Below are positions 1-7,503 of a stretch of 28,706 bases of DNA, piece after piece. Origin of the DNA: a virus; IMG/VR virus record IMGVR_UViG_3300047546_000298, positions 1 to 28,706 of that record. One strand, given 5' to 3'. The position numbers were made by a program, and so were the translations under genes. The notes beneath the pieces were generated by a model. It did not search any database, was not told the origin of the DNA, and saw only the letters and a list, made by a program, of their open reading frames with translations. Numbering within the stretch: the stretch's first letter is position 1; the number at the start of each line of letters is the position of its first letter.

Positions 1-1
1 A

Positions 2-64
2 AATATTCATATCATGGCGGACATTGCTGTTATAGCACTCTGTCAACCCATTGTCAAGAGGTAA
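2..64 (+). CDS. C-terminal end of an upstream gene (partial)
   Basis: Frame 2 is open from the window edge to a TAA at 62-64 and reads NIHIMADIAVIALCQPIVKR, an ordinary-looking protein tail. The stop lies four bases before the gp55 start, matching the tight packing elsewhere. Frame 1 is also open up to a TGA at 67-69 but reads as a less credible Cys/His/Tyr-rich peptide. Only about 20 residues are visible, so no function can be given and even the frame is uncertain. Confidence 0.35.
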   Translation, partial: NIHIMADIAVIALCQPIVKR

Positions 65-68
65 ATTG

Positions 69-620
69 ATGGACAAGACAAAAAAACCACATTATGTAGA
101 TAATCAGAAGTTCTATGCCGAGATCGTGGAGTATCGAAAGAAACTTCAGGAAGCTAGAGAGGCTGGCCTTGAAGACCCACGCATACCTAACTATATTGGT
201 GAGTGTATCTGGAAGATTGCCAACAAACTATCAACCAAGCCTTGTTTCATGAATTACTCCTACCGTGAAGAGATGGTCTCCGATGGTATTGAGAACTGTA
301 TCCTTTACTTCAAGGACTATGACCCTGCAATTGGTCAGAACCCATTTGCCTATTTCACTCAGGTGATATATTATGCGTTTCTTCGTCGTATCAACAAAGA
401 AGAGAAGAACCGCTATGCCATGTATAAACACTTCCAAGAAAACATAATCAACCAGCATGATATCAGTTTGTTAAAAGATAGTGATGATAACCTCTTGCTT
501 CCTATGCAAATGTATGATAATATAAACGACTTTATGAGTAGATTTGAGGAAAAAGAAGAGAAGAAGAAGATCAAGCGTAAGCAAGCAAAAGAAGGTCTGC
601 AACAATTCTATGAGGAATGA
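69..620 (+). CDS. 55: T4 gp55-like late-transcription sigma factor
   Basis: This is a 183-residue protein, close to the 185 residues of T4 gp55. T4 gp55 binds host core RNA polymerase and directs it to the late promoter TATAAATA together with the sliding clamp. The visible match is the sigma-region-2-like core at about residues 62-115 (YSYREEMVSDGIENC, then NPFAYFTQVIYYAFLRRINKE), which parallels the T4 segment containing QEMIADGIEASI and NPHAYITQACFNAFVQRI. A short charged tail (EEKEEKKKIKRK) follows. I chose ATG at 69 over the upstream in-frame TTG at 51 because AGAGG at 57-61 is well placed for it. The gene heads a tight run into gp47/gp46. The clamp gp45 is also encoded in this window (10549), so both phage parts of the late-transcription system are present. 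Confidence 0.9.
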   Translation: MDKTKKPHYVDNQKFYAEIVEYRKKLQEAREAGLEDPRIPNYIGECIWKIANKLSTKPCFMNYSYREEMVSDGIENCILYFKDYDPAIGQNPFAYFTQVIYYAFLRRINKEEKNRYAMYKHFQENIINQHDISLLKDSDDNLLLPMQMYDNINDFMSRFEEKEEKKKIKRKQAKEGLQQFYEE

Positions 621-622
621 TT

Positions 623-811
623 ATGAAGAAGGTCAAGAATGAACATCTACTACCAGTTAACATAGTTGATCTGGTTGCAAAACTGAACCAACCAGGCATC
701 CGTGAGAATGAACGAATGAATTATGTTCTTCGTCTTGAAACCATCCGTGACTATTGTGATGCAGCGGTCAGAAAGGCCGAGCAAGACGCAAAGAAGAAAC
801 TTAGCGCATGA
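623..811 (+). CDS. small charged hypothetical protein between gp55 and gp47
   Basis: This 62-residue protein is of no family I recognise. It is mostly predicted helical, with many Lys, Glu and Arg residues ([17 protein letters not shown], then [11 protein letters not shown]). ATG 623 is preferred because GAGGA at 612-616 sits six bases upstream; the alternative ATG at 617 would lie directly on that ribosome binding site. The ribosome binding site is inside the 3' end of gp55, and the gene's own end overlaps the gp47 start by an ATGA (808-811), so translation of the three genes is probably coupled. The position suggests a minor accessory of the gp55/gp47/gp46 operon, but no function can be assigned. 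Confidence 0.75.
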   Translation: MKKVKNEHLLPVNIVDLVAKLNQPGIRENERMNYVLRLETIRDYCDAAVRKAEQDAKKKLSA

Positions 812-1884
812 AGATTGCTCTTATCACCGACACACACTGGGGCATCAGGAATGATTCCCCAGTTTTCTATGACTATTTCAAACGCTCACTCGAACAGTTT
901 TGGCGGGTCATAAGAGAACAAGAAATTCATCATGTCATTCATCTTGGTGATCTTTTCGACCGCCGAAAGTATATCAACTTTCAGACGGCTATGCGTTGTC
1001 GTAAAGACTTCCTTGAAGAGCTAGAGAAACGTGATATTGTCACACATATCATCGCAGGCAATCATGATGAATACTACAAGAACACACATGAGATCAATGC
1101 TCTTCGTGAGATTGTAGAAGGTCGCTACAAGAACATCACGATCTATGACACACCTCACCTTATTGAAATTGATGGCTTGAAGATACAACTTCTACCTTGG
1201 ATTACGGAGTCCAATTATGCCGAGTCAAACGATGCAATCACTAAGTCGCCTGCGGAAATCCTTATGGGGCACCTCGAACTCAATGGTTTTGAAATGTTTC
1301 GCGGGTCTGTTAGTGACCATGGCATGGATCGCAATGTCTTCAACCGCTTTGATGCTGTTTACACTGGTCATTATCATCACAGGTCCTCTGCTGATAATAT
1401 TCATTACCTTGGAGCTTTTGCTGAATATACTTGGTCTGACTACAATGACCCAAGAGGGTTCTCTGTGTTGGATACGAAAACTAGACAGGTAGAATTTTAT
1501 CAAAATGATAATGTCATCTTCAAGATGCTGGCCTATGATGATGTTAAGTATACCGATATCCTTGAGAAGATCAACAAGGCCGATTATAGTCATTGCACTA
1601 ACTGCTATGTTAAGGTAGTTTGTGTAAACAAGACAAATCCTTATGCCTTCGATATGATGTTAGATAAACTATACAAAGTAGGACCTCTTGATATCTCAAT
1701 CATCGAAGATATCTCATCATTCAAGGACAATGAAGAAGGTGGTGAGATTGATCAGGCTCAAGATACACAATCAATCTTAGATACCTACATTTCAGGCTTG
1801 ACATTACCTGTTGATAATGATAGAATGAAAGTCTTCATGAAAGATATCTATAATGAAGCATTGCAGGTAGAGTTCGCAGATTGA
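808..1884 (+). CDS. 47: gp47-like recombination endonuclease subunit (Mre11/SbcD type)
   Basis: This 358-residue calcineurin-type metallophosphoesterase is the partner of gp46 (T4 gp47 has 339 residues). The gp46/gp47 complex resects DNA ends during recombination-dependent replication. The metal-binding motifs are all visible: DTH at residues 8-10, GDLFDRR starting at 47, GNHD at 84-87, MGHLEL, and GHYHH near 188-192. The start ATG overlaps the previous stop as ATGA. The gene is followed by a small TTG-started gene and then gp46, the same order as in many T4-like phages. A C-terminal extension of about 100 residues after the phosphoesterase core contains acidic stretches ([13 protein letters not shown]) and may contact gp46. 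No key residue appears to be missing. Confidence 0.95.
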   Translation: MKIALITDTHWGIRNDSPVFYDYFKRSLEQFWRVIREQEIHHVIHLGDLFDRRKYINFQTAMRCRKDFLEELEKRDIVTHIIAGNHDEYYKNTHEINALREIVEGRYKNITIYDTPHLIEIDGLKIQLLPWITESNYAESNDAITKSPAEILMGHLELNGFEMFRGSVSDHGMDRNVFNRFDAVYTGHYHHRSSADNIHYLGAFAEYTWSDYNDPRGFSVLDTKTRQVEFYQNDNVIFKMLAYDDVKYTDILEKINKADYSHCTNCYVKVVCVNKTNPYAFDMMLDKLYKVGPLDISIIEDISSFKDNEEGGEIDQAQDTQSILDTYISGLTLPVDNDRMKVFMKDIYNEALQVEFAD

Positions 1885-2114
1885 AGCCAACAATCATACA
1901 TATTAATAGAAATATCATTCAACAAAACGCAAAGCACGGTAAAGATGACCCTGTTTGCCGAGTTGAGAAGGATGGTAAAGTTAGATATTGTATGGAAGTT
2001 CAGATTGATGGTCCTTCACATATGATATATCGACCAGAGAAACCAAGACCATGTGGTGCTAAACTCTGGATTGAAACTTATGCTGATGTAAAACTAATAG
2101 GTGAAAAGATTTGA
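1881..2114 (+). CDS. conserved small protein between gp47 and gp46
   Basis: This 77-residue protein starts at TTG 1881, whose TTGA overlaps the gp47 stop. No ATG is available in frame near the start. The protein opens with [14 protein letters not shown], has [15 protein letters not shown], and ends with [16 protein letters not shown]. It reads as a compact beta-rich domain with three cysteines. From memory, short proteins of this pattern occur between gp47 and gp46 in other marine and soil T4-like phages, but I cannot name a function. Its own stop overlaps the gp46 start in the same TTGA manner (2111-2114). It is very likely a real gene, judging from the coupled overlaps on both sides and the absence of a gap. 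Confidence 0.75.
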   Translation: MKPTIIHINRNIIQQNAKHGKDDPVCRVEKDGKVRYCMEVQIDGPSHMIYRPEKPRPCGAKLWIETYADVKLIGEKI

Positions 2115-3826
2115 TAGTGTTCAAAGTGATCCGTTGGAAGAACCTCCTTTCAACTGGTAATGCCTTTACTGAAATCAAACTAAACGAAACAGCCAATGCT
2201 CTCATCATTGGTGAAAACGGAGCAGGTAAGTCAACCATTCTTGATGCGTTGACTTTCGCTTTGTTTGGTAAACCATTCCGCAAAGTGAACAAGCCTGGCC
2301 TTGTCAACTCTGTGAATGAAAAGAATTGTGTGGTTGAGATTGAGTTTAAGACCAACGGTAAAGAATATAAGATCATTCGTGGTATCAAGCCAAATGTGTT
2401 TGAAATCTATTGTGATGATACACTACTCAATCAGGACTCAGCCAGTAAGGACTATCAAGAACACTTGGAGAAGTTCATTCTCAAGATGAACTATAAGTCT
2501 TTCACTCAGATTGTCATTCTTGGTTCTGCTTCATTCACTCCTTTCATGCAGCTATCTCCTGCTGATCGTCGTACAGTTATCGAAGACCTACTAGACATTC
2601 AAATCTTTTCCCTCATGAATGTGATTACCAAGCAAAGACTTTTGGCCAACAAAGACATGCTTGAACGTAATCGTATTGAGATGAGTGGTAAAGAAGAAAA
2701 GAAGGTGTACATTGAGAAGACGCTCGCAAACCTTAAAAACAATAACGAGGAGAAAAAGAAACATCTTCAACATCAGATTGAGATTCAGAGATCGTCCTAT
2801 GATAGGCTCAGGTCAGACATTGAAGAGTTGGAAAAAGAAAGAGAGCAACTGTTTTCCCAAATCACGGATCAATCAAAACTCAAGGATAGACATAGAAAAC
2901 TGGTCTCTTTTCAGGCTAGGATTGAGGCTAATCTCAGCAAGTTCAGGAAAGAACATTCTTTCTTCTGCGACAATGATACCTGCCCAACTTGTTTACAAGG
3001 CTTGGAGCAAGGTTTCAAGAAAGAGAAGGTCAAAGAGACTGAAACTAAGATTGCCGAACTAGATAAAGGTTTGTCTGATATTGGTGTACAGATTGATGAT
3101 GCTATCAATTCTATTAATGAAGTTGATATCATCATAAAGAAGAATGATAATCTAAAAAATGATATTGTGGTGAAGAGAAACCAGCAAATGCACCTGAGTT
3201 CTATGATCAATGATCTTGAGGACCAGATTGTTGATATAGACAATTCAGATAAGATTGTGATTGATAATCAGAATGAGCTTGATCAAACGATAGCAGAGAT
3301 TGCTCATCTTTCAACAGAAAGAGAAGACCTGTTGAATGATCGTAAGTATATTGATACGGCCCTCAATCTGTTGAAAGATGGTGGTATCAAGACCAAGATC
3401 GTCAAGCAATATCTTCCTATTATCAACAAGCATATCAATAAGTATCTGGCTCAGATGGGTTTCTTTGTCAACTTCAACATTGACGAGAACTTTGAAGAAT
3501 CAATCAAGAGTAGATATCGCGATGAGTTTTCTTATCACAACTTCTCTGAAGGTGAAAAGATGCGTATTGACTTGGCTCTTCTGTTCACATGGCGAGCGAT
3601 TGCTAAGATGAGAAACTCTGTGAATACAAATCTATTGATCCTTGATGAAATCTTTGACGGCTCACTTGACGGTAATGGTACAGATGAGTTCCTGAAGATC
3701 ATGTGGTCAATGATTGCTGATACGAATACCTTTGTTATCAGTCATAAGACAGATCAGTTGTTTGATAAGTTCCAAAAGGTATATCGTTTCAATAAAATAA
3801 AGAACTTCTCGGTGTTGACACCTTGA
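2111..3826 (+). CDS. 46: gp46-like recombination endonuclease subunit (Rad50/SbcC type ATPase)
   Basis: This 571-residue SMC-like ATPase is similar in size to T4 gp46 (about 560). Visible motifs are Walker A GENGAGKST (residues 34-42), the zinc-hook CPTC (C291 and C294) between two coiled-coil arms rich in Lys and Glu, the ABC signature FSEGEKMRID (478-487) and Walker B LLILDE (508-513) followed by IFDG. The phrase LFGKPFRKVNKPG closely matches T4 LFGKPFRDVKKGQ. The start is taken as TTG 2111 with AGG at 2099-2101 upstream. GTG 2117 is an alternative that would remove two residues. The last codons (about 3811-3826) also carry a palindrome and the -35 of the next gene's promoter. With gp47 it forms the end-processing nuclease. 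Confidence 0.95.
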   Translation: MIVFKVIRWKNLLSTGNAFTEIKLNETANALIIGENGAGKSTILDALTFALFGKPFRKVNKPGLVNSVNEKNCVVEIEFKTNGKEYKIIRGIKPNVFEIYCDDTLLNQDSASKDYQEHLEKFILKMNYKSFTQIVILGSASFTPFMQLSPADRRTVIEDLLDIQIFSLMNVITKQRLLANKDMLERNRIEMSGKEEKKVYIEKTLANLKNNNEEKKKHLQHQIEIQRSSYDRLRSDIEELEKEREQLFSQITDQSKLKDRHRKLVSFQARIEANLSKFRKEHSFFCDNDTCPTCLQGLEQGFKKEKVKETETKIAELDKGLSDIGVQIDDAINSINEVDIIIKKNDNLKNDIVVKRNQQMHLSSMINDLEDQIVDIDNSDKIVIDNQNELDQTIAEIAHLSTEREDLLNDRKYIDTALNLLKDGGIKTKIVKQYLPIINKHINKYLAQMGFFVNFNIDENFEESIKSRYRDEFSYHNFSEGEKMRIDLALLFTWRAIAKMRNSVNTNLLILDEIFDGSLDGNGTDEFLKIMWSMIADTNTFVISHKTDQLFDKFQKVYRFNKIKNFSVLTP

Positions 3827-3843
3827 TGAAACTGTGGTATTAT
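3811..3843 (+). promoter_or_regulatory. sigma70-type promoter inside the end of gp46
   Basis: TTGACA (3815-3820), a 17-base spacer and TATTAT (3838-3843) match the host vegetative promoter. The expected start is near 3850, about 22 bases before the ATG at 3872. The -35 is embedded in the perfect palindrome GGTGT-TG-ACACC (3811-3822), inside the gp46 coding end. This would let the DUF4338-like gene be expressed early and separately from the recombination operon. Confidence 0.75.
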
Positions 3844-3871
3844 ATAAGATACTCTAATTTTAGGAATGAAT

Positions 3872-5152
3872 ATGACCGAAGAAGTTGAAGTGAAAGATCC
3901 TGATCTTGAGCGCCAGTGGAATGAATGGCTTGCTCAGAACGATGTTTCTACATTTGAAGCACTAGATGATTCCGCTTTGCGTGATCTGGTCATCAATGAT
4001 CTTACCAATGTTTCTAAGATGACCGTCGAAGAATACACACTCTTTCAAAAGTGGTGTGAAATTCATGAACGTTATCCTACTCGTCATGTCTCTACTCTGT
4101 TTGGTGAAGAAGTCCAGATGGTGAGTAAAGAAGACGAAATGTTCATTAAACAAATCAAAGATAACATCTGGTCACCGAAAGATGTTGATGATTATATGAA
4201 CCTTCAGCCAGAATTGATCTATACTAAAGATGCTGAGTTGTCTGAAACGTGGAATTGTATTCGCACGTTTACTTCTACTATGAAGAATAACTCCAACATT
4301 GGTCGCAATCTCAACTATATCGTTGTTGATAAGATTACAGGCAAGTATCTTGGTGTTATGTGTATTTCTTCTGACTTCCTTGATCTCACACCTCGCGACC
4401 AGTATATCGGTTGGGAACGTGAAAAGAAGACGCAAGGTCGAATGATCAACTTCACAGCCATTGGTTCTACGATTGTGCCGTTGCAACCTCTTGGTTACAA
4501 CTATGTTGGCGGTAAACTACTTGCTTTGCTATGTCTGTCTGATGAAGTTCAATATCAATGGAAGAAACAGTATGGTGATGTTCTTGTCGGTGTGACAACA
4601 ACTTCACTTTATGGTAAGAACAAGATGGGTGGTTTGTCGCAGTATGATAATCTGAAACACTGGAAGAAGATGGGTTTCTCCTCTGGTTCTGTTTCATATG
4701 AAACAACAAAGCCAACTGTAAATGCTATTCGTGATTGGCTCAAGAAGAACCACACACGAAAGTATTTTGAGTGGTATGCTGCAAAGAAACAATCTGGCCA
4801 ACCATACAAGCGTGATCATAAGAACCGTTCTTATACGTTTGCCTATTCTAAACTAGATATTCCAAAAGACTTGATCCGCTCTGAGCATCAACGTGGTATC
4901 TATTTCTCACCACTGTATAATAATACAAATGAATTCCTTCGTGGTGAAATCAAAGAAGATCAGTTGGTGAAATCTTTTGATACTTCATATGAAGCCCTTG
5001 CCGAACTGTGGAAAACCAAGTATGCTTCCAAACGTATCCGTTCCTTGAAGGAACAAAACAGAGTTTCTACCGAAACTTTATTCTATGATGACCTCATCTT
5101 CCTGTCATGGGAGGAAACAAAGGAAAAGTATCTTTCTCAAGTAGGTCGGTAA
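3872..5152 (+). CDS. DUF4338 / DruA-like protein
   Basis: This 426-residue protein has a central segment (about 150-275) that reads like DUF4338, the family of DruA from the Druantia anti-phage system. Visible features are ITGKYLGVMCISSD (155-168), RDQYIGW (175-181), a hydrophobic run ending GGKLLALLCLSDEVQYQW, then YGDVLVGVTTTSLYGK (234-249) and HWKKMGFSSG. In DUF4338 the corresponding order is a 'lgvi.fs' strand, an RD.yIGW motif, a 'lasklL' helix and a 'yg..p.l.eTfv' strand. The N-terminal 130 residues are acidic and helical, and the basic C-terminal part has YFEWYAAKKQSGQPYKRDH. The start ATG 3872 is chosen because AGGA (3862-3865) is six bases away; ATG 3866 would touch it. The gene has its own promoter. 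No catalytic mechanism is established from this sequence. The family assignment is from pattern memory and is moderate. Confidence 0.65.
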   Translation: MTEEVEVKDPDLERQWNEWLAQNDVSTFEALDDSALRDLVINDLTNVSKMTVEEYTLFQKWCEIHERYPTRHVSTLFGEEVQMVSKEDEMFIKQIKDNIWSPKDVDDYMNLQPELIYTKDAELSETWNCIRTFTSTMKNNSNIGRNLNYIVVDKITGKYLGVMCISSDFLDLTPRDQYIGWEREKKTQGRMINFTAIGSTIVPLQPLGYNYVGGKLLALLCLSDEVQYQWKKQYGDVLVGVTTTSLYGKNKMGGLSQYDNLKHWKKMGFSSGSVSYETTKPTVNAIRDWLKKNHTRKYFEWYAAKKQSGQPYKRDHKNRSYTFAYSKLDIPKDLIRSEHQRGIYFSPLYNNTNEFLRGEIKEDQLVKSFDTSYEALAELWKTKYASKRIRSLKEQNRVSTETLFYDDLIFLSWEETKEKYLSQVGR

Positions 5153-5171
5153 TGTAACATATAATGTTACA
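5153..5171. repeat. 8-bp perfect inverted repeat after the DruA-like gene
   Basis: TGTAACAT, ATA, ATGTTACA begins immediately after the stop codon. It is AT-rich and has no downstream T-run, so it is more likely an operator or transcript-end hairpin than a classic terminator. The core also contains the string TATAAT. Confidence 0.5.
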
Positions 5172-5173
5172 CT

Positions 5174-5203
5174 AGCTATGCGTCCAGCGCAGGTCAGCTA
5201 TGC
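5174..5203 (+). repeat. AGCTATGC direct repeat, 22-bp spacing
   Basis: AGCTATGC occurs at 5174-5181 and again at 5196-5203, exactly 22 bases apart (about two helical turns), just upstream of the promoter at 5215. This spacing would suit a dimeric DNA-binding protein, but two 8-mers could also be chance. Confidence 0.35.
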
Positions 5204-5214
5204 AAAAACCGTGG

Positions 5215-5242
5215 TTGACCTGCTCACCAATACCTCTATAAT
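5215..5242 (+). promoter_or_regulatory. sigma70-type promoter of the CobT-like gene
   Basis: TTGACC (5215-5220), a 16-base spacer and TATAAT (5237-5242). The start expected near 5249 gives a leader of about 17 bases carrying TGAGG (5256-5260) before the ATG at 5266. The -35 lies in the right arm of an inverted repeat, GCAGGTCA (5189-5196) and TGACCTGC (5216-5223). Confidence 0.8.
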
Positions 5243-5265
5243 TGTCACCAATCAATGAGGTTTCT

Positions 5266-7440
5266 ATGTCGGACATCAATCAATCCAAATCACTTCTAGC
5301 CAAGCTGTTGGCTACGGAAAACATCACAATGCAACGGTCAGCCTCGGCTTCGACCGCGGCTTTTGATATCAAGAACCGTGTTCTCATCCTTCCTGTTTGG
5401 CAAGGCATCTCAAACGACCTCGAAGATATGTTGGTCGTTCACGAGGTCGGCCATGCTCTCGACACACCTTATGATGGTTGGAAAAAGGCTGTCGAAAAGA
5501 TCGCTAAAGATGTTTATGGTGACAAAGCCAACGAAAATGTGGAAAATGCCATTCGCGGCTTCATGAATGTTGTAGAAGATGCCCGTATCGACAAACGCCA
5601 AAAACGCCGTTATCCTGGTGCACGCCGCAACTTCCTGATCGGCTACAAAGAGTTGATCGACCGTGACTTCTTCGGTACCGCAAAGCGTGACCTCAATTCA
5701 TTCGGCTTTATTGACCGCATGAATATGTATTTCAAAGGCGGCTTCAATCTTGGTATCAAGTTTGATAATCAAGAAATGCCTTTGATCAAGAAGGCTGAGG
5801 CTCTTGAAACTTTTGCCGATGTTATCAAACTGACGGAAGAAATTTTCCGCTTCTGCAAAGAAAGAGGCGAAGAACAACTCCAAAACCAAGACACTCTCCG
5901 TATCGGCAAAGGTGAAGCCGGCGAAAATGGTGATGAAGATGACTTCGATACTCTCATCCTTGAAGAAGGTGATTTTGACGAAGATGAGGCCGAAGAAGAT
6001 GATGATAACCAAAACGGTAAAGGTTCGGCTCAAGGCGAAGGTGATGAAGAAGTAGAAACGGATTCAAAGCCTAAAGTGAAGTCTGCTGGTAGTGAAGCTG
6101 GCGAATATGTTCCTGAGTCTGAAACTGAAAAGACTTGGAGCCGCAAACAAAGTGAAATTCTGGCCACCGATGGTGTTCAATACAACTATATCGGTGTACC
6201 GAAGCCAATCATCAAGAATGTCGTTCACGATTACAAGCAGGTCTTGAAAGAAAACCGTGAATGGTATGCAAAGAACATGGATGCTCCGTGGATCACGGCT
6301 GTTCGTGAAGAAGCTACCAAATTCCGCACTGAAGATAATGCGACAATCTCCTACATGGTTAAGGAGTTTGAGATGAAGAAGTCTGCGGACATCTTCTCTC
6401 GCATTTCGATTGCCAAAACCGGTGTTCTTGATACCAACAAGATCCACTCATACAAATATAATGAAGACCTGTTCCGCCGGCAGTCTATTGTACCTACTGG
6501 TAAGAACCATGGCTTTGTTATGTTTCTTGATTGGTCTGGTTCAATGCACGGTAACATTCGAGATACAGTCAAGCAACTGATCAGCCTCACGGCTTTCTGT
6601 AAGCGTGTTCAGATTCCTTTCGAGGTCTACACCTTCCGTGATCGTCGTTACAGTGAACTTGGTGAATGCTTCGACTACAAGAAGAATGATCTTCTTCTTG
6701 ACAATCTTGCTTTGCGTAATGTTCTTTCGTCTCGCATGAAATCGTCTGAATTGCTCGAAGCCTATACAATGCTTTGGTCATTGGCTCGGTACGCATCACC
6801 TCATGATCAAATGGGTGGTACACCTCTCAATGCAGCCATCGCGGCCGCTGACGAAGTGGTGAAGAAGTTCCGTGCATCCAGCAAGGCTCAAATCGTCAAT
6901 GTGGTCTTCTTGACCGATGGTGATTCCAATTGGACTCGCGGCATCCATGATGCTACCATTTCAAAGTGGGATGTAAACGGTAAACGCATCAAGAATAAGT
7001 TTGTGTTGCAAGACAAAGAAACAGGTAGAGATTATTATTTCACAGGTAATAACAATATGCCTGAAACCAAAGAAATTACTGTTACATTGTTGAAGCGCCT
7101 GAAGGATCGCACAGGTTGTAACCTGATTGGTTTCTTCCTTTATGATTACTCTGCCTTCAATAGTGTTTTCCGTCAGTTCTTTGGTTACTCAGCCGTCGAT
7201 GGTAAGTTCCAAGAAACTCTGAAGAAGTCATGGTCAGAAAACAAGTTCATTCCTGTTATGAACCAAGGCTATGATGAGTATTATGTCCTCAATACCAAGG
7301 CTATGGCTGATACGGAAAACAACTTACAAGTAAATTCCGATATGACAAAGGCTCGTATCGCTAAGGAATTTATGAAGTTTTCCGAAAAAAAATCTGTAAA
7401 CCGCGTCCTCCTCAAGCGGTTTATTGAAAAGGTGGCTTGA
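5266..7440 (+). CDS. cobT-like: CobT-like VWA-domain protein with HEVGH metallopeptidase-like motif
   Basis: This 724-residue protein has three visible parts. An N-terminal domain carries HEVGH (59-63), a zincin-type HExxH. A central acidic, low-complexity linker follows (EDDFDTLILEEGDFDEDEAE, then EEDDDNQNGKG). The C-terminal von Willebrand A domain has an intact MIDAS: DWSGS (D422, S424, S426), T519 in GGTPLNAA and D551 in FLTDGDSN. This layout (acidic linker then VWA) is that of CobT, and the next gene is its CobS-like AAA+ partner. In bacteria CobS/CobT with CobN make cobaltochelatase, but no CobN is present here. Related MoxR/VWA pairs remodel or insert metals into other proteins, which I consider the more likely role. 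The start ATG 5266 is set by the promoter and ribosome binding site; the in-frame TTG at 5242 lies inside the -10 box. Its last 10 bases form half of a hairpin and part of the next promoter. Confidence 0.85.
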   Translation: MSDINQSKSLLAKLLATENITMQRSASASTAAFDIKNRVLILPVWQGISNDLEDMLVVHEVGHALDTPYDGWKKAVEKIAKDVYGDKANENVENAIRGFMNVVEDARIDKRQKRRYPGARRNFLIGYKELIDRDFFGTAKRDLNSFGFIDRMNMYFKGGFNLGIKFDNQEMPLIKKAEALETFADVIKLTEEIFRFCKERGEEQLQNQDTLRIGKGEAGENGDEDDFDTLILEEGDFDEDEAEEDDDNQNGKGSAQGEGDEEVETDSKPKVKSAGSEAGEYVPESETEKTWSRKQSEILATDGVQYNYIGVPKPIIKNVVHDYKQVLKENREWYAKNMDAPWITAVREEATKFRTEDNATISYMVKEFEMKKSADIFSRISIAKTGVLDTNKIHSYKYNEDLFRRQSIVPTGKNHGFVMFLDWSGSMHGNIRDTVKQLISLTAFCKRVQIPFEVYTFRDRRYSELGECFDYKKNDLLLDNLALRNVLSSRMKSSELLEAYTMLWSLARYASPHDQMGGTPLNAAIAAADEVVKKFRASSKAQIVNVVFLTDGDSNWTRGIHDATISKWDVNGKRIKNKFVLQDKETGRDYYFTGNNNMPETKEITVTLLKRLKDRTGCNLIGFFLYDYSAFNSVFRQFFGYSAVDGKFQETLKKSWSENKFIPVMNQGYDEYYVLNTKAMADTENNLQVNSDMTKARIAKEFMKFSEKKSVNRVLLKRFIEKVA

Positions 7441-7465
7441 CAAAGCCACCTATACCGTCTATAAT
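7431..7465 (+). promoter_or_regulatory. consensus sigma70 promoter of the CobS-like gene, fused to an inverted repeat
   Basis: TTGACA (7437-7442), a 17-base spacer and TATAAT (7460-7465) are an exact consensus promoter. Its -35 sits across the loop of the perfect hairpin GGTGGCTT-GACA-AAGCCACC (7431-7450), which also covers the CobT-like stop codon. The start is expected near 7472. Confidence 0.85.
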
Positions 7466-7503
7466 CCATCCATAGTTGATGATCAAGCAAGGAAGTGACC
7501 GAA

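Noticed and set aside
51-68. TTG start for gp55
   Set aside because: ATG 69 has AGAGG at proper spacing and fits the gp55 length.
5242-5265. Upstream TTG start for the CobT-like gene
   Set aside because: It begins within the -10 box, so the mRNA would lack it; ATG 5266 has a ribosome binding site.
5698-6033. Long antisense frames opposite the CobT-like gene
   Set aside because: They lie fully opposite a well-supported gene, have no ribosome binding site, and give low-complexity Phe/Ile/Ser products typical of shadow frames.
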